This document shows, one piece after another, positions 42,653 through 50,988 of a DNA stretch of 64,000 nucleotides (position 1 is its first letter; each line of letters starts with the position of its first letter). The notes under the pieces were generated by a model, which did not search any database, was not told where the DNA came from, and saw nothing but the letters and a program-made list of their open reading frames with translations. Location: IMG/VR virus record IMGVR_UViG_3300010373_000039, positions 1-64,000 of that record; one strand, given 5' to 3'. This DNA is from a virus. A program made the translations under genes and the position numbers.

Positions 42653-43714
42653 ATGTTTGTAACCATGTCCGGGGACGTGGTTTTAAGCAATGCCGCGCCT
42701 CGTGTTATCATCGTCAACGCCACCGGCACCGGCCACAAATTCACGTTGCCGGCAACCGCCAACCAAATGTTCACCGACCCCCTTCGGTTTTTGTTTTTCA
42801 ACGTGGGATCGAACGCGTTTGATTTGGTTTACACCAATTCTATCGTTCACACGTACTATAGCATCACCGCCGACGCCGCCACTAATTCCTTCACCGCGGC
42901 CTCCGGTGGATTGGCTATTGCACCGCCGGGTAGCTACATCATCACGACCGGGTTTAGCAATTCGGCCAACAACGGCACATTCCAGGTTTTGCAACGCAAC
43001 GCCGCCGGAACACAGGTATGGGTGTCGGCATCGTTGGTCAATGAAACGGTCAATGTAACACCCCCGGTGCCCCCCGCCACAACGCCGCTTCCGCCCGTCA
43101 GCGTGTCCCGAGGAAAAATTACGACCCTGACCGGGGGAAATGCTCTTCGATTGATGCTGGGGCAAAATACGGTGTTTGCCGGGTTCCGGGAATATTACCC
43201 GTTGATCGTTGCCTACAACGCCGCCCGGTCGTTTAGCAGCGCCACGATGAACGGTTCGGCGATTACATCGATTTGTTCGGCCGTTCGTAATCCACCACCC
43301 CCGCCGCCACCCCCGCCGCCCTATGACGGCGAGACTATCGATCTGTCCTCATGTCCAACCACCAAAACGATCACGATCACCAATGGCATCGGATCGGGTG
43401 CGGTGTGGAACGGGGTTTGGACGGTGACTAAGGTTACGTCCGGGTCGGTGACCTATTACCGCTATGTCATCGACGCCAACCATTACATCGATCTTCGTTA
43501 CTACCCCGGTGGCCAAGGCTATGGCTATCAATGGCAGGTGGTTTGTACCGATTTGACGCGGACCATCAACAAACGTTTTGGAAACAACATCTCCGGATCG
43601 TGCCCACCCAACACCACCTATACGTGTTTTTCGGTGCCGATCGAGGGTGCGAATTGCACGTCCGGACAGGATAACGTGACGCCGACACCGATTGTTTGCA
43701 CGGTTTCGGCATAG
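42653..43714 (+). CDS. Tail protein with poly-proline linker, 353 aa
   Basis: Residues 1-60 align remotely with the C-terminal domain of the DUF2460 protein (GGAMFVT..., then LP.T and F.F.N.GS). A ten-proline run (about residues 211-220) joins it to a C-terminal beta domain with five cysteines. The start is uncertain: ATG 42620 and 42665 are alternatives. Probably a tail-tip or fibre component. Confidence 0.55.
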   Translation: MFVTMSGDVVLSNAAPRVIIVNATGTGHKFTLPATANQMFTDPLRFLFFNVGSNAFDLVYTNSIVHTYYSITADAATNSFTAASGGLAIAPPGSYIITTGFSNSANNGTFQVLQRNAAGTQVWVSASLVNETVNVTPPVPPATTPLPPVSVSRGKITTLTGGNALRLMLGQNTVFAGFREYYPLIVAYNAARSFSSATMNGSAITSICSAVRNPPPPPPPPPPYDGETIDLSSCPTTKTITITNGIGSGAVWNGVWTVTKVTSGSVTYYRYVIDANHYIDLRYYPGGQGYGYQWQVVCTDLTRTINKRFGNNISGSCPPNTTYTCFSVPIEGANCTSGQDNVTPTPIVCTVSA

Positions 43715-43725
43715 ACGAGGTTTTT

Positions 43726-43920
43726 ATGCCCCATGATTCGGACATCGTTTCGCTGGGTTTCAAATCGGGAAACGACATTCGGGAAAAGTCGCGGGCCGTG
43801 CATCCGTTGGGCCAGGTCCGCGAAAACGCCAAGAAGTACGTCCAACCCAAGGGCGTGAAACGTCCGGCCGTTCCGTGTTGCCACGGCACCGCCCGCGCCG
43901 AACCCCGAACGAACCGGTGA
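43726..43920 (+). CDS. Small hypothetical protein, 64 aa
   Basis: ATG 43726 follows ACGAGG at five bases. The product is basic, with a CC pair near the C-terminus. It lies in the block inserted between DUF2460 and DUF2163 genes. No family recognised. Confidence 0.5.
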   Translation: MPHDSDIVSLGFKSGNDIREKSRAVHPLGQVRENAKKYVQPKGVKRPAVPCCHGTARAEPRTNR

Positions 43921-43925
43921 GCCCA

Positions 43926-44372
43926 ATGCCGTTACCTTTGTTTGTTACCCAACCCTTTTGCTTGGAACGCCGGCATTGTGCCCAATGTCGTGGCCCCGAC
44001 CCATTGTATCGGCGGGAGTGGTCCAAACGATATCAAATGCCGCCGGAGTGGCCCAAGTGTCCGTTTGGCGTTCCGGACAACGCCGCCAATCCCCCCGCGC
44101 CGCCGCAACCCCATGAATTGGGGATCTTGGTCGATGCGCCCGGCAGCGCCGAGGCCCGGGAAATTGAACGTCGTTGCCGGGAACGGGCCGATCGGGTCCG
44201 GGGCATTTGCCTGGGTTGCCCGGAATTCATCGACATCAACGAGGACGGGTTGACCATCCATTGCAAACGCGGTTATTCGTGCGGGTGCGGCGGGGATCAA
44301 CCGTCCATGATGCGCGGGTTGGTCCATTTGGGCGTCGGACATTGTTTGTTGAATCGGTGGGGTGGCCTGTGA
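43926..44372 (+). CDS. Cysteine-rich protein beside a glycosyltransferase, 148 aa
   Basis: Cysteines are grouped in HCAQCRG, CPFG, ICLGC and SCGCGG, giving about ten possible metal or disulfide ligands. The ATG starts five bases after the previous stop, and the end overlaps the next GTG (GTGA), so it is coupled to the glycosyltransferase and may work with it. Confidence 0.55.
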   Translation: MPLPLFVTQPFCLERRHCAQCRGPDPLYRREWSKRYQMPPEWPKCPFGVPDNAANPPAPPQPHELGILVDAPGSAEAREIERRCRERADRVRGICLGCPEFIDINEDGLTIHCKRGYSCGCGGDQPSMMRGLVHLGVGHCLLNRWGGL

Positions 44373-45424
44373 GATTAGAATCTATTACGCCCCAAACGCC
44401 GCCATTTTCCATTTTCCTGGAATTGGATCGAATCCCGGTTCCCGGCGAGAAATGGCCGGAGGGTTTTGCCGGTTGGCCCAACGTACAGGCAGCGCACATG
44501 CACGGGATGCGCAATGCCGCCGCCAACGCCCAACCGTCCCCCGTTTCCAAATCGGGACGCGGATTTGTCATGTGCGGGGGCGGCATCTATCTCCCCACGG
44601 CGTATGTGTCGTGCCAAATCCTTCGAAAAACCGGTTCCAAATTGCCCGGTCAATTGTTCTATTTGGGCGATAACGAGATGGATGATTTCCATCGTCGGTT
44701 GTTCGCCGCCATGAATGTGGAATGCGTGGACGCTACCCAATACGCCGAATGGGGTACGCTGCGGAACACCGACGCCAAGGAACGGGGTTGGTTGCTAAAA
44801 CCTTTTGCGTTGCGGCACACCAAATATAAATCGGTGGCCGCGTTCGATGCCGATTGCTACCCGGTGGTAAAACCTGAGGATTTGTTCAACGTTACCGAGT
44901 ACTTCAAAACCGGCGCATTGTTTTTCGCCGACACCCCCCACCACGATTTGACGGAGGAAAAATGGCGGGCGCTGGGGTTCCCACCCCAAAATTGCTCGTC
45001 GTTCGAGTCCGGGCAAATGTGGATCGACACCAAAATGCATTGGCGCGCGATCGCGCTGACATTGTGGTTGAATTCCCACGCCGATTTTTACTACCAATGG
45101 TTTTGGGGGGACAAGGAAACGTTTTGTGTGGCGTGGCGGCAATGCAAAGAATTGTACGCCATGCCGGACGTGCGGGGATGCATCTACGAGGGTCAAATCA
45201 TCATCCACTATGGGTTTGGACCCAATGCCGCCCCGGTCACGGTCCACCGGTGCCGGTCTAAATTTTCGCCGATTGAGGGCGAGGTTTACCACCGGCTATT
45301 TTGGAACACCGACCAAACCGCCCGGACCCCACGACCCTATTTCCCTAACCTTCCCTATGAACGCGAGGCACACACGGCGTTCGCCAATTACCTCCGAATG
45401 TCCAAGGAGGAATCATGCCGTTAG
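44369..45424 (+). CDS. Mannosyltransferase-like protein (GT71/Mannosyl_trans3-like)
   Basis: RGFVMCGGGIYLPTAYVSCQILRKTG and LPGQLFYLGDNEMD match the opening of the putative mannosyltransferase family (GT71-like). AAFDADCYPV (about residues 152-161) supplies the DxD metal site, and SGQMWID lies downstream. The GTG start overlaps the preceding stop. A glycosyltransferase inside the tail-tip module suggests modification of tail or receptor-binding proteins (inference). Confidence 0.68.
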   Translation: MRLESITPQTPPFSIFLELDRIPVPGEKWPEGFAGWPNVQAAHMHGMRNAAANAQPSPVSKSGRGFVMCGGGIYLPTAYVSCQILRKTGSKLPGQLFYLGDNEMDDFHRRLFAAMNVECVDATQYAEWGTLRNTDAKERGWLLKPFALRHTKYKSVAAFDADCYPVVKPEDLFNVTEYFKTGALFFADTPHHDLTEEKWRALGFPPQNCSSFESGQMWIDTKMHWRAIALTLWLNSHADFYYQWFWGDKETFCVAWRQCKELYAMPDVRGCIYEGQIIIHYGFGPNAAPVTVHRCRSKFSPIEGEVYHRLFWNTDQTARTPRPYFPNLPYEREAHTAFANYLRMSKEESCR

Positions 45425-46323
45425 TGTTGTTTCCATCGTTGGACAGGTTGCGGCAACACGCAACACACCGGTTCGCGTTTTTGTGGCGATTGGAGCGGGT
45501 GGATGGCGTCACGTTGCTGTTCACCGACCACGATTGCCCGATTACCTTCAATTACACCCATGCGTTGGCCGAGGCATTGGCCCCGGGGAACGTAGGAAAC
45601 GCCGCCGGCACCGACGAGATTTATTCCCCAGTCGATTCGTTTGCCGGCACGGCACGGCAAATGCAAACCGGGTTGAAGGATGCGAACGTCGAGATGACGG
45701 GCGTTGTGTTGTCATCCGGATTGATTACCGAGGCCGATTTGTTCGCCGGCCGTTATCGATCGGCCCGGGTCATCGAAATGCTGGTCGATAGTCGATTCCC
45801 CTACGCCGGCTATTTGACCCATGCCCAATACTTCATCGCCCAAACCACCTACACCCGGGAATTTTGGAAAGCGCAAATGTCGGGGGTGACGGCATGGGGG
45901 AACAAGGCGGCGGGCAACGTCTATTCGGTGTCGTGCCGGTTCCAATTGTACGACCCAAATACCTGTGGCGTCGATCCGACCGGCCACACCGCGACCGGGA
46001 CCGTGACTATCGTAACCGATCGACAAACCTTCAACGCCGGGGGTTTGAACCCGACGCCCAATGCCTATCGCTCCGGTCATCTAACGTGGCTGACCGGTTT
46101 CAATCGTGGTATCACATACGAGGTTAAATCCTCGTCCGGATCATTGTTGACCACCCAATTGGGAACGCCGTTCGATATCGGCGTCGGCGACACGTTTACG
46201 ATCACCGAGGGTTGCGACCATTTGCGGGGCACGTGTTCGGGAACGTTTGCCAACCTTAACCGGTTTGGCGGTTACCCGTTCCTGCCCGGCAACGACGTAA
46301 TGCTTCGCGGTCCGGTAACATAA
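45415..46323 (+). CDS. Tail-tip hub protein, DUF2163/BR0599 family
   Basis: The N-terminal domain has FLWRLERVDGVTLLFTDHDCPI and the C-terminal BR0599-type part has GCDHLRGTCSGTFANLNRFGGYPFLPG. In gene-transfer-agent-like tails this gene precedes an NlpC/P60 peptidase, as it does here. Confidence 0.88.
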   Translation: MPLVLFPSLDRLRQHATHRFAFLWRLERVDGVTLLFTDHDCPITFNYTHALAEALAPGNVGNAAGTDEIYSPVDSFAGTARQMQTGLKDANVEMTGVVLSSGLITEADLFAGRYRSARVIEMLVDSRFPYAGYLTHAQYFIAQTTYTREFWKAQMSGVTAWGNKAAGNVYSVSCRFQLYDPNTCGVDPTGHTATGTVTIVTDRQTFNAGGLNPTPNAYRSGHLTWLTGFNRGITYEVKSSSGSLLTTQLGTPFDIGVGDTFTITEGCDHLRGTCSGTFANLNRFGGYPFLPGNDVMLRGPVT

Positions 46324-46335
46324 TTGGAGGTTACG

Positions 46336-46608
46336 ATGGGCGACACAATGGAAGGTTATATGCGGACGATTTCCTACAACACCCCACAGCAAACGCTTCC
46401 GTCCAACCCGACGAACATGGGCCACAACATTCACCATAGCGCGCTGTCCAAATCCGGGGCCAAGCACACCCCCGTTAGCGCGCCGGCGCGCAACACCGGT
46501 TCACGACAAAATGTCGTACCCAATCACCCCGTTCCGCCCGACAATGCCCCGGTGGACCGGCTGGACTCGCCGGTGCCGGGTGGCAAATCGTATGGAACCC
46601 CCGAATAG
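46336..46608 (+). CDS. Small polar protein, paralog of the one at 17831
   Basis: ATG 46336 follows GGAGG. The core HHSALSKSGAKHTPVS and a following QNVV are shared with the protein at 17831, 28 kb away. Both are small, polar and sit behind a virion gene. Function unknown; it interrupts the usual DUF2163-NlpC order. Confidence 0.6.
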   Translation: MGDTMEGYMRTISYNTPQQTLPSNPTNMGHNIHHSALSKSGAKHTPVSAPARNTGSRQNVVPNHPVPPDNAPVDRLDSPVPGGKSYGTPE

Positions 46609-46625
46609 ACGGCCCAGGATCGATT

Positions 46626-47045
46626 ATGACACGCGAAGATGTCATCCGATATGCCCGTATGTGGCTTGGAACCCCTTACGTCCATCAGGGACGATTGATG
46701 GGGGTCGGGGTGGATTGTATCGGGTTGGTGGCCGGCGTGGGCCAATACTTCGGGTTGCCCTATGAGGATCGTCGGGGATATGCACCGACCGGCCAAGGAG
46801 ATTTTTACCTTACCAATGAATTCGTCAAATGGATGGACCCGGTCTACACCGCCCATGCCCAACCCGGGGACGTGGCGTGTTTTTGGGTCCGCAAACCAAC
46901 GTTCATTTGCCATTGTGGAATTCTTACACCGGTTGGTTTGATTCATGTCCATTCGATCATCGGCCACGTGGCCGAGCATGTGATGGACGCCGGTTGGAAA
47001 AAACGTTTTGCGTGCGCGTTCCGGTTCCGTGGAATGAAGGATTAG
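46626..47045 (+). CDS. NlpC/P60 tail peptidase
   Basis: The catalytic Cys is C31 in GVDCIGLV. The His is in the FICHCGIL strand (near residue 96), with a third polar residue in IHVHS. These enzymes cut peptidoglycan stem peptides; as a tail component it would help the tail cross the cell wall. Confidence 0.9.
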   Translation: MTREDVIRYARMWLGTPYVHQGRLMGVGVDCIGLVAGVGQYFGLPYEDRRGYAPTGQGDFYLTNEFVKWMDPVYTAHAQPGDVACFWVRKPTFICHCGILTPVGLIHVHSIIGHVAEHVMDAGWKKRFACAFRFRGMKD

Positions 47046-47048
47046 TGT

Positions 47049-49442
47049 ATGGCAACCCTTGTTCTAGTCCCCATCGCCGCCGGCATCGCGGCCAACGCCA
47101 CGGCCGGGTTGGGCGCTACGGCCGCCGCCGTGGCCACCAGCGCTATTATCGGCGTTGCCGGAACCGTGGGTGCGCTGGTCGATCAAATGTATGTCTACCC
47201 GGCCATATTCGGCAACGGGGCATCGCAAATTAAGGGACCGCAACTCAACAACGTGGCGATTACCGGTGCCAGCGCCGGCACACCGATCAATTTTTGTCTA
47301 GGTCGCGAGAATCGGGTTGGCGGCTGCATCATTTGGGTCTCCAACCTTCGTAAAACGGCATCCAACGCCGGTTCAGGTGGCAAGGGCGGTACGAACGTCA
47401 CCACCTATCAATACTTTGTGGACATCGCCATTGCATGGGGCGAGGGAACCATCAATGCAATCCGCAAGATTTGGGCCGATGGAAAATTGATCTATGACCA
47501 GGCGTTGCAAAACAACAATTCGGGCCAATCGAACCTTTACGATTCATTGATTAACTATTTCGGCGACCAAACCACGCCCGATCCAACAATCAGCGCCGCG
47601 GAGGGTTCGTCCAACACCCCGTCATTCGTCAATACCTACTACACGGTCATCAACAATTTTGCCATTCACGATTGGGGCAACCGTATTCCCAATTTCACGG
47701 CGTTGGTCGAGGCCGAGGAACAAACGTTATTGGGTGATGCGATTGTCAAGATTTGGGAACGGACCGGGCGTCCGGGGTCCGATTTGGACGTGTCGTGGGT
47801 ATCGGATGTGGAGGTTCTTGGTTACACGTTGGCGGGACCGCAGAATCCGATCAATTCAATCGAACCGTTGATGATGGCCTATGATTTGATTACCCAGGAG
47901 CAGCATGGCGGGGTGATGCATTTCTACCATCGCAAGGATATGTTGCCGGTTTCGGTGGCGTCCAACGTCCTGGCGGCGGGTGCGGAAAAGGACACGCCGC
48001 TCCGCGCCTTTCAAATTACCGACAACGCCGATTGGGAGGTGGTGGATGAGGTGGATGTCACCTACACCGATCCGGCCACGTTTTGGCAACAGGGAATGCA
48101 GCGCGAGGTTAAATCCGACATCACCAACCGTTCGGTGTCGTCGATGTCGTTGCCGTTCACGTTGGATGCCAATAGCGCCAAACAAATCGCCGCGCGAGTA
48201 TTGTGGTCGGCCCAGGTGGAACGGTGGGCATCACAAATGACGTTGGCCCCGTCGCAATTGCACATCCTTGAAGGTGATGTGTTGCAATTGACCGCCGATA
48301 GTTTGACGTGGCGCAATCGGATCACCACCGTTTCACGGGGACAGAATTTTGTCTATGAATTGCATGGATCGGCCGAGCAATCCGGGGTGTTGGATCAATC
48401 CGGGTTGGTGGCCGATATCCCGATCATCCCGCCACAACCGGAACCGGCCGGCACGTCCACCCACACCGGGATTATGATGGAGATCCCAATCCTTCCATGG
48501 GAGGGGTATGATCGGGGAATCCATTTCGCGGTGTTCGCCGAGCCCGGGGACGATTGGCAGGGCGGTTCGGTCTATCTGTCCAAGACGGACAATGGCGATG
48601 GTTCCTATTGGTTGATGGCCGATTACCAAATCGAGGCCACGGGCGGGGCGGCGCAAAATATATTGCCGGCGTCCGGGCCGATCGGTTATTGGGACAACAC
48701 CACGACGTTGGTTGTCACCATGAACAACGGCCAATTCTTTAGCAATTTGGAATCGTTGGTGTTGACCGGGTACTTCAATCACGTGTACGTAGGAAAACCG
48801 GATGGAACGGGTGAGGTTATTGCGTTTTGCAACGCTACACTGACCGGACCCAATGAGTATACCCTAAGCAAATTACTTCGCGGCCGCATGGGAACCGAGG
48901 ACCGCATGGCCGGCCATTTGGTCGGGGATGCCGTGGTGCTGTTGCAACAGGATGGATCGATCCATTTCCATCCCTACAACACCGATGGGTTGGGTAAGAA
49001 TTTATTTTTCAAAACCGTTCCGTTGCATCGGCATTTGTCGGACGTGGCGGCCGCGAATTATTACCGATCGGCCCGTTCGGTTACCCCGTTCTCGCCGGTT
49101 AAAATCAAGGGTGTCCGGGACGGGTCCAACAACCTTACCATTTCGTGGTTCCGTCGAACCAACGAGTGGGCACCGATTTTCGATTTCCCGGACGCGGCCA
49201 ATTTGCCGGAAAATTTCCCATCCGACGAGTACGACATTTACATTTACAATGCATCGGGGTCCACCCTGTTGCGGACGTATCTAAACTATACGGGCGGCGA
49301 AAGTATTTTGTATTCCGCCGCCGTTCAAACGTCCGATGGGATCACCCCCGGGGATACGGTCCAGGTTATTGTGTATCAGGTCAACAGCGCATTGTCGCTA
49401 AATGGCGGCAAGGGCGTTGCATCGGCCCAAACAACCATTTAA
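47049..49442 (+). CDS. Tail tip protein (gene-transfer-agent type), 797 aa
   Basis: A small-residue N-terminal hydrophobic stretch (about 5-42) and the GGCIIWVSNLRK...YQYFVDIAIAWGEG region match large tail-tip proteins that follow NlpC/P60. Later residues include WWxx-type beta domains. It should form the tail tip or central fibre. Confidence 0.82.
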   Translation: MATLVLVPIAAGIAANATAGLGATAAAVATSAIIGVAGTVGALVDQMYVYPAIFGNGASQIKGPQLNNVAITGASAGTPINFCLGRENRVGGCIIWVSNLRKTASNAGSGGKGGTNVTTYQYFVDIAIAWGEGTINAIRKIWADGKLIYDQALQNNNSGQSNLYDSLINYFGDQTTPDPTISAAEGSSNTPSFVNTYYTVINNFAIHDWGNRIPNFTALVEAEEQTLLGDAIVKIWERTGRPGSDLDVSWVSDVEVLGYTLAGPQNPINSIEPLMMAYDLITQEQHGGVMHFYHRKDMLPVSVASNVLAAGAEKDTPLRAFQITDNADWEVVDEVDVTYTDPATFWQQGMQREVKSDITNRSVSSMSLPFTLDANSAKQIAARVLWSAQVERWASQMTLAPSQLHILEGDVLQLTADSLTWRNRITTVSRGQNFVYELHGSAEQSGVLDQSGLVADIPIIPPQPEPAGTSTHTGIMMEIPILPWEGYDRGIHFAVFAEPGDDWQGGSVYLSKTDNGDGSYWLMADYQIEATGGAAQNILPASGPIGYWDNTTTLVVTMNNGQFFSNLESLVLTGYFNHVYVGKPDGTGEVIAFCNATLTGPNEYTLSKLLRGRMGTEDRMAGHLVGDAVVLLQQDGSIHFHPYNTDGLGKNLFFKTVPLHRHLSDVAAANYYRSARSVTPFSPVKIKGVRDGSNNLTISWFRRTNEWAPIFDFPDAANLPENFPSDEYDIYIYNASGSTLLRTYLNYTGGESILYSAAVQTSDGITPGDTVQVIVYQVNSALSLNGGKGVASAQTTI

Positions 49443-49454
49443 GGAAACAACAAC

Positions 49455-49805
49455 ATGTCGTCCCCCACCATTCGCTGCACATTGGATACAATTGACCCGT
49501 CGCAATCCGGGGCCGATGTCACCCATAACCTGGCCCTCATCAAATTGGATTTTTTGGTGGGTGGTGCAATCAAGGTAATCAACTCCACGACCGCCGCCGC
49601 GCCCGGATCACCCACCAATGGGGATACCTATTTGGTGGCCACCGGGGGTTCGGGCGCATTTGCCGGCCATGATGGGCAAATCGCGCTATACAACGCCGGT
49701 TGGTATTTCTTTGTCGTGCAGGTAGGTTGGATGATTTACGATGCGGCCGCCGGCACGTTAAAACTTTGGAACGGCACTACCTACAAGACCATCACACTGA
49801 CATGA
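49455..49805 (+). CDS. DUF2793 tail protein, 116 aa
   Basis: SPTNGDTYLVATGGSGAFAGHDGQIALYNAGWYFF is the DUF2793 core, common at the ends of phage tail modules. It may cap a fibre. The stop overlaps the phosphatase start by four bases. Confidence 0.78.
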   Translation: MSSPTIRCTLDTIDPSQSGADVTHNLALIKLDFLVGGAIKVINSTTAAAPGSPTNGDTYLVATGGSGAFAGHDGQIALYNAGWYFFVVQVGWMIYDAAAGTLKLWNGTTYKTITLT

Positions 49806-50236
49806 ATCAAATCCGTCCAAATCTTTACATCGGCAATGCGCCCGATGCATGTTCGGCCCCACTGTTGGCCGACAACAAAATCACCGCCGTGTTCAATGTG
49901 GGGTTGGATTGCAACGACCCGTGGGATTGTCCGGGCGTTTTGTTTGTAAAAATTGGTTTGATCGACGGTCCCGGAAACCACCAATCCCAAATCCGTTTTG
50001 CATTGGATGTGTTGGACCGGTTATTGATGGACGGTCATCGGGTAATGATCCATTGCGTAGCCGGCCATTCCCGCGCTCCCTACATCACCGCCCGCTACCT
50101 ATCCCGTCGCGAAAACCGAAATTTCAAAATCACGTTGGCCGAGGTTATCCGCCTTCGCCCCGGTGCCGAAAACCCCAATCGGTTGGTTGCGTTGTATGGA
50201 ACCGGCTGGGAGGGGTTGCCCGAACCGGCGCAATAA
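49802..50236 (+). CDS. Dual-specificity phosphatase-like protein
   Basis: HCVAGHSR (residues 84-91) is the cysteine-phosphatase P-loop with C85 and R91; D55 in GLIDGPG is a candidate general acid. The length (144 aa) fits a minimal phosphatase domain. It is the last gene of the plus-strand half. The substrate could be phosphoprotein, RNA or nucleotide. Confidence 0.78.
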   Translation: MNQIRPNLYIGNAPDACSAPLLADNKITAVFNVGLDCNDPWDCPGVLFVKIGLIDGPGNHQSQIRFALDVLDRLLMDGHRVMIHCVAGHSRAPYITARYLSRRENRNFKITLAEVIRLRPGAENPNRLVALYGTGWEGLPEPAQ

Positions 50237-50238
50237 AA

Positions 50239-50267
50239 ATCCCCGGCCGAAGGCGTTCGCCGGGGAT
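50239..50267. terminator. Terminator hairpin between the convergent halves
   Basis: ATCCCCGGC and its complement GCCGGGGAT form the stem, with a further GAA/TTC pairing and one bulge. On the minus strand the hairpin is followed by TTTTT, a proper terminator for the replication operon. On the plus strand no T-run follows. Confidence 0.85.
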
Positions 50268-50305
50268 CAATCGCTGAGGGCTTATGTCAACGATTTTGGG
50301 TTTCG

Positions 50306-50776
50306 TTACGTGGTCTTGTCGGTCCCTCCGGACCCGGTTACGGAATCGGAACCCGATCCTCCGGTAACGGTGTCCGCGCCGGCGCTGTTGACGTTCGCGG
50401 TCGAGGCGCCGCCAGAAGTATTCGCCTGGCCGGTGCCGGTGTTGGTCCCGGTTGCGACGGGTGTAGACGCGCTGGGCATCAATGCGATCAAACCGGTGAC
50501 CTCGGATTGAATAGACGAGATCTGGTCGATGACCGGCTGCTCATCCGGCGCACCCCCGCCATTTTGAAGGACATTTTGGACCTGGGACTTAAGCGTGTCG
50601 AGCGATGCCTTGAGACCTGTCAGGGCCTGAAGGACCTGGGATTGATTTGCTGCCATTTCGATAAACCTCGATTCAAGGTTTTTAATGAACCGCACAACCC
50701 GGTTGTGATTTTCGATCAATTCAACAAGGGTTTTGTGGTCCTTAGCAACCCGTGTGATTAGTTCATGGGCGTTCAC
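50306..50776 (-). CDS. Coiled-coil protein with disordered tail, 156 aa
   Basis: GTG 50776 after AAAGGGG is preferred to TTG 50794. The first 75 residues are helical and leucine/valine-spaced. From about residue 95 the protein becomes a Thr/Ser/Gly/Ala-rich disordered tail. This is the last gene of the minus-strand operon. Function unknown. Confidence 0.55.
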   Translation of the reverse strand: MNAHELITRVAKDHKTLVELIENHNRVVRFIKNLESRFIEMAANQSQVLQALTGLKASLDTLKSQVQNVLQNGGGAPDEQPVIDQISSIQSEVTGLIALMPSASTPVATGTNTGTGQANTSGGASTANVNSAGADTVTGGSGSDSVTGSGGTDKTT

Positions 50777-50787
50777 GTTGAACCCCT

Positions 50788-50988
50788 TTAGCAATTGCCG
50801 GCGTGGTGGTGCCCCGCCGTCATGTTCTGCTGTGCCGTATTATAACCACGACCGTTCAACTTGGTGGTCGTCGCCATAATCCGCCCCCGTTTGCCCGATC
50901 CGGACGATTTCATTTCGGCCGCGCCGGTCGCGCCGGTTTTGCGTTTGATCCCTTGTGCGGGACGCTGGCCGATTTTTCCGTTAGCCAT
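50788..50988 (-). CDS. Small basic protein, 66 aa
   Basis: ATG 50988 is preceded by AAAGGAGGTGACC, the strongest Shine-Dalgarno site in the region. The product is basic and glycine-rich, ending HHHAGNC. It overlaps the end of the phosphoesterase gene by eight bases. Nucleic-acid binding is possible. Confidence 0.55.
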   Translation of the reverse strand: MANGKIGQRPAQGIKRKTGATGAAEMKSSGSGKRGRIMATTTKLNGRGYNTAQQNMTAGHHHAGNC

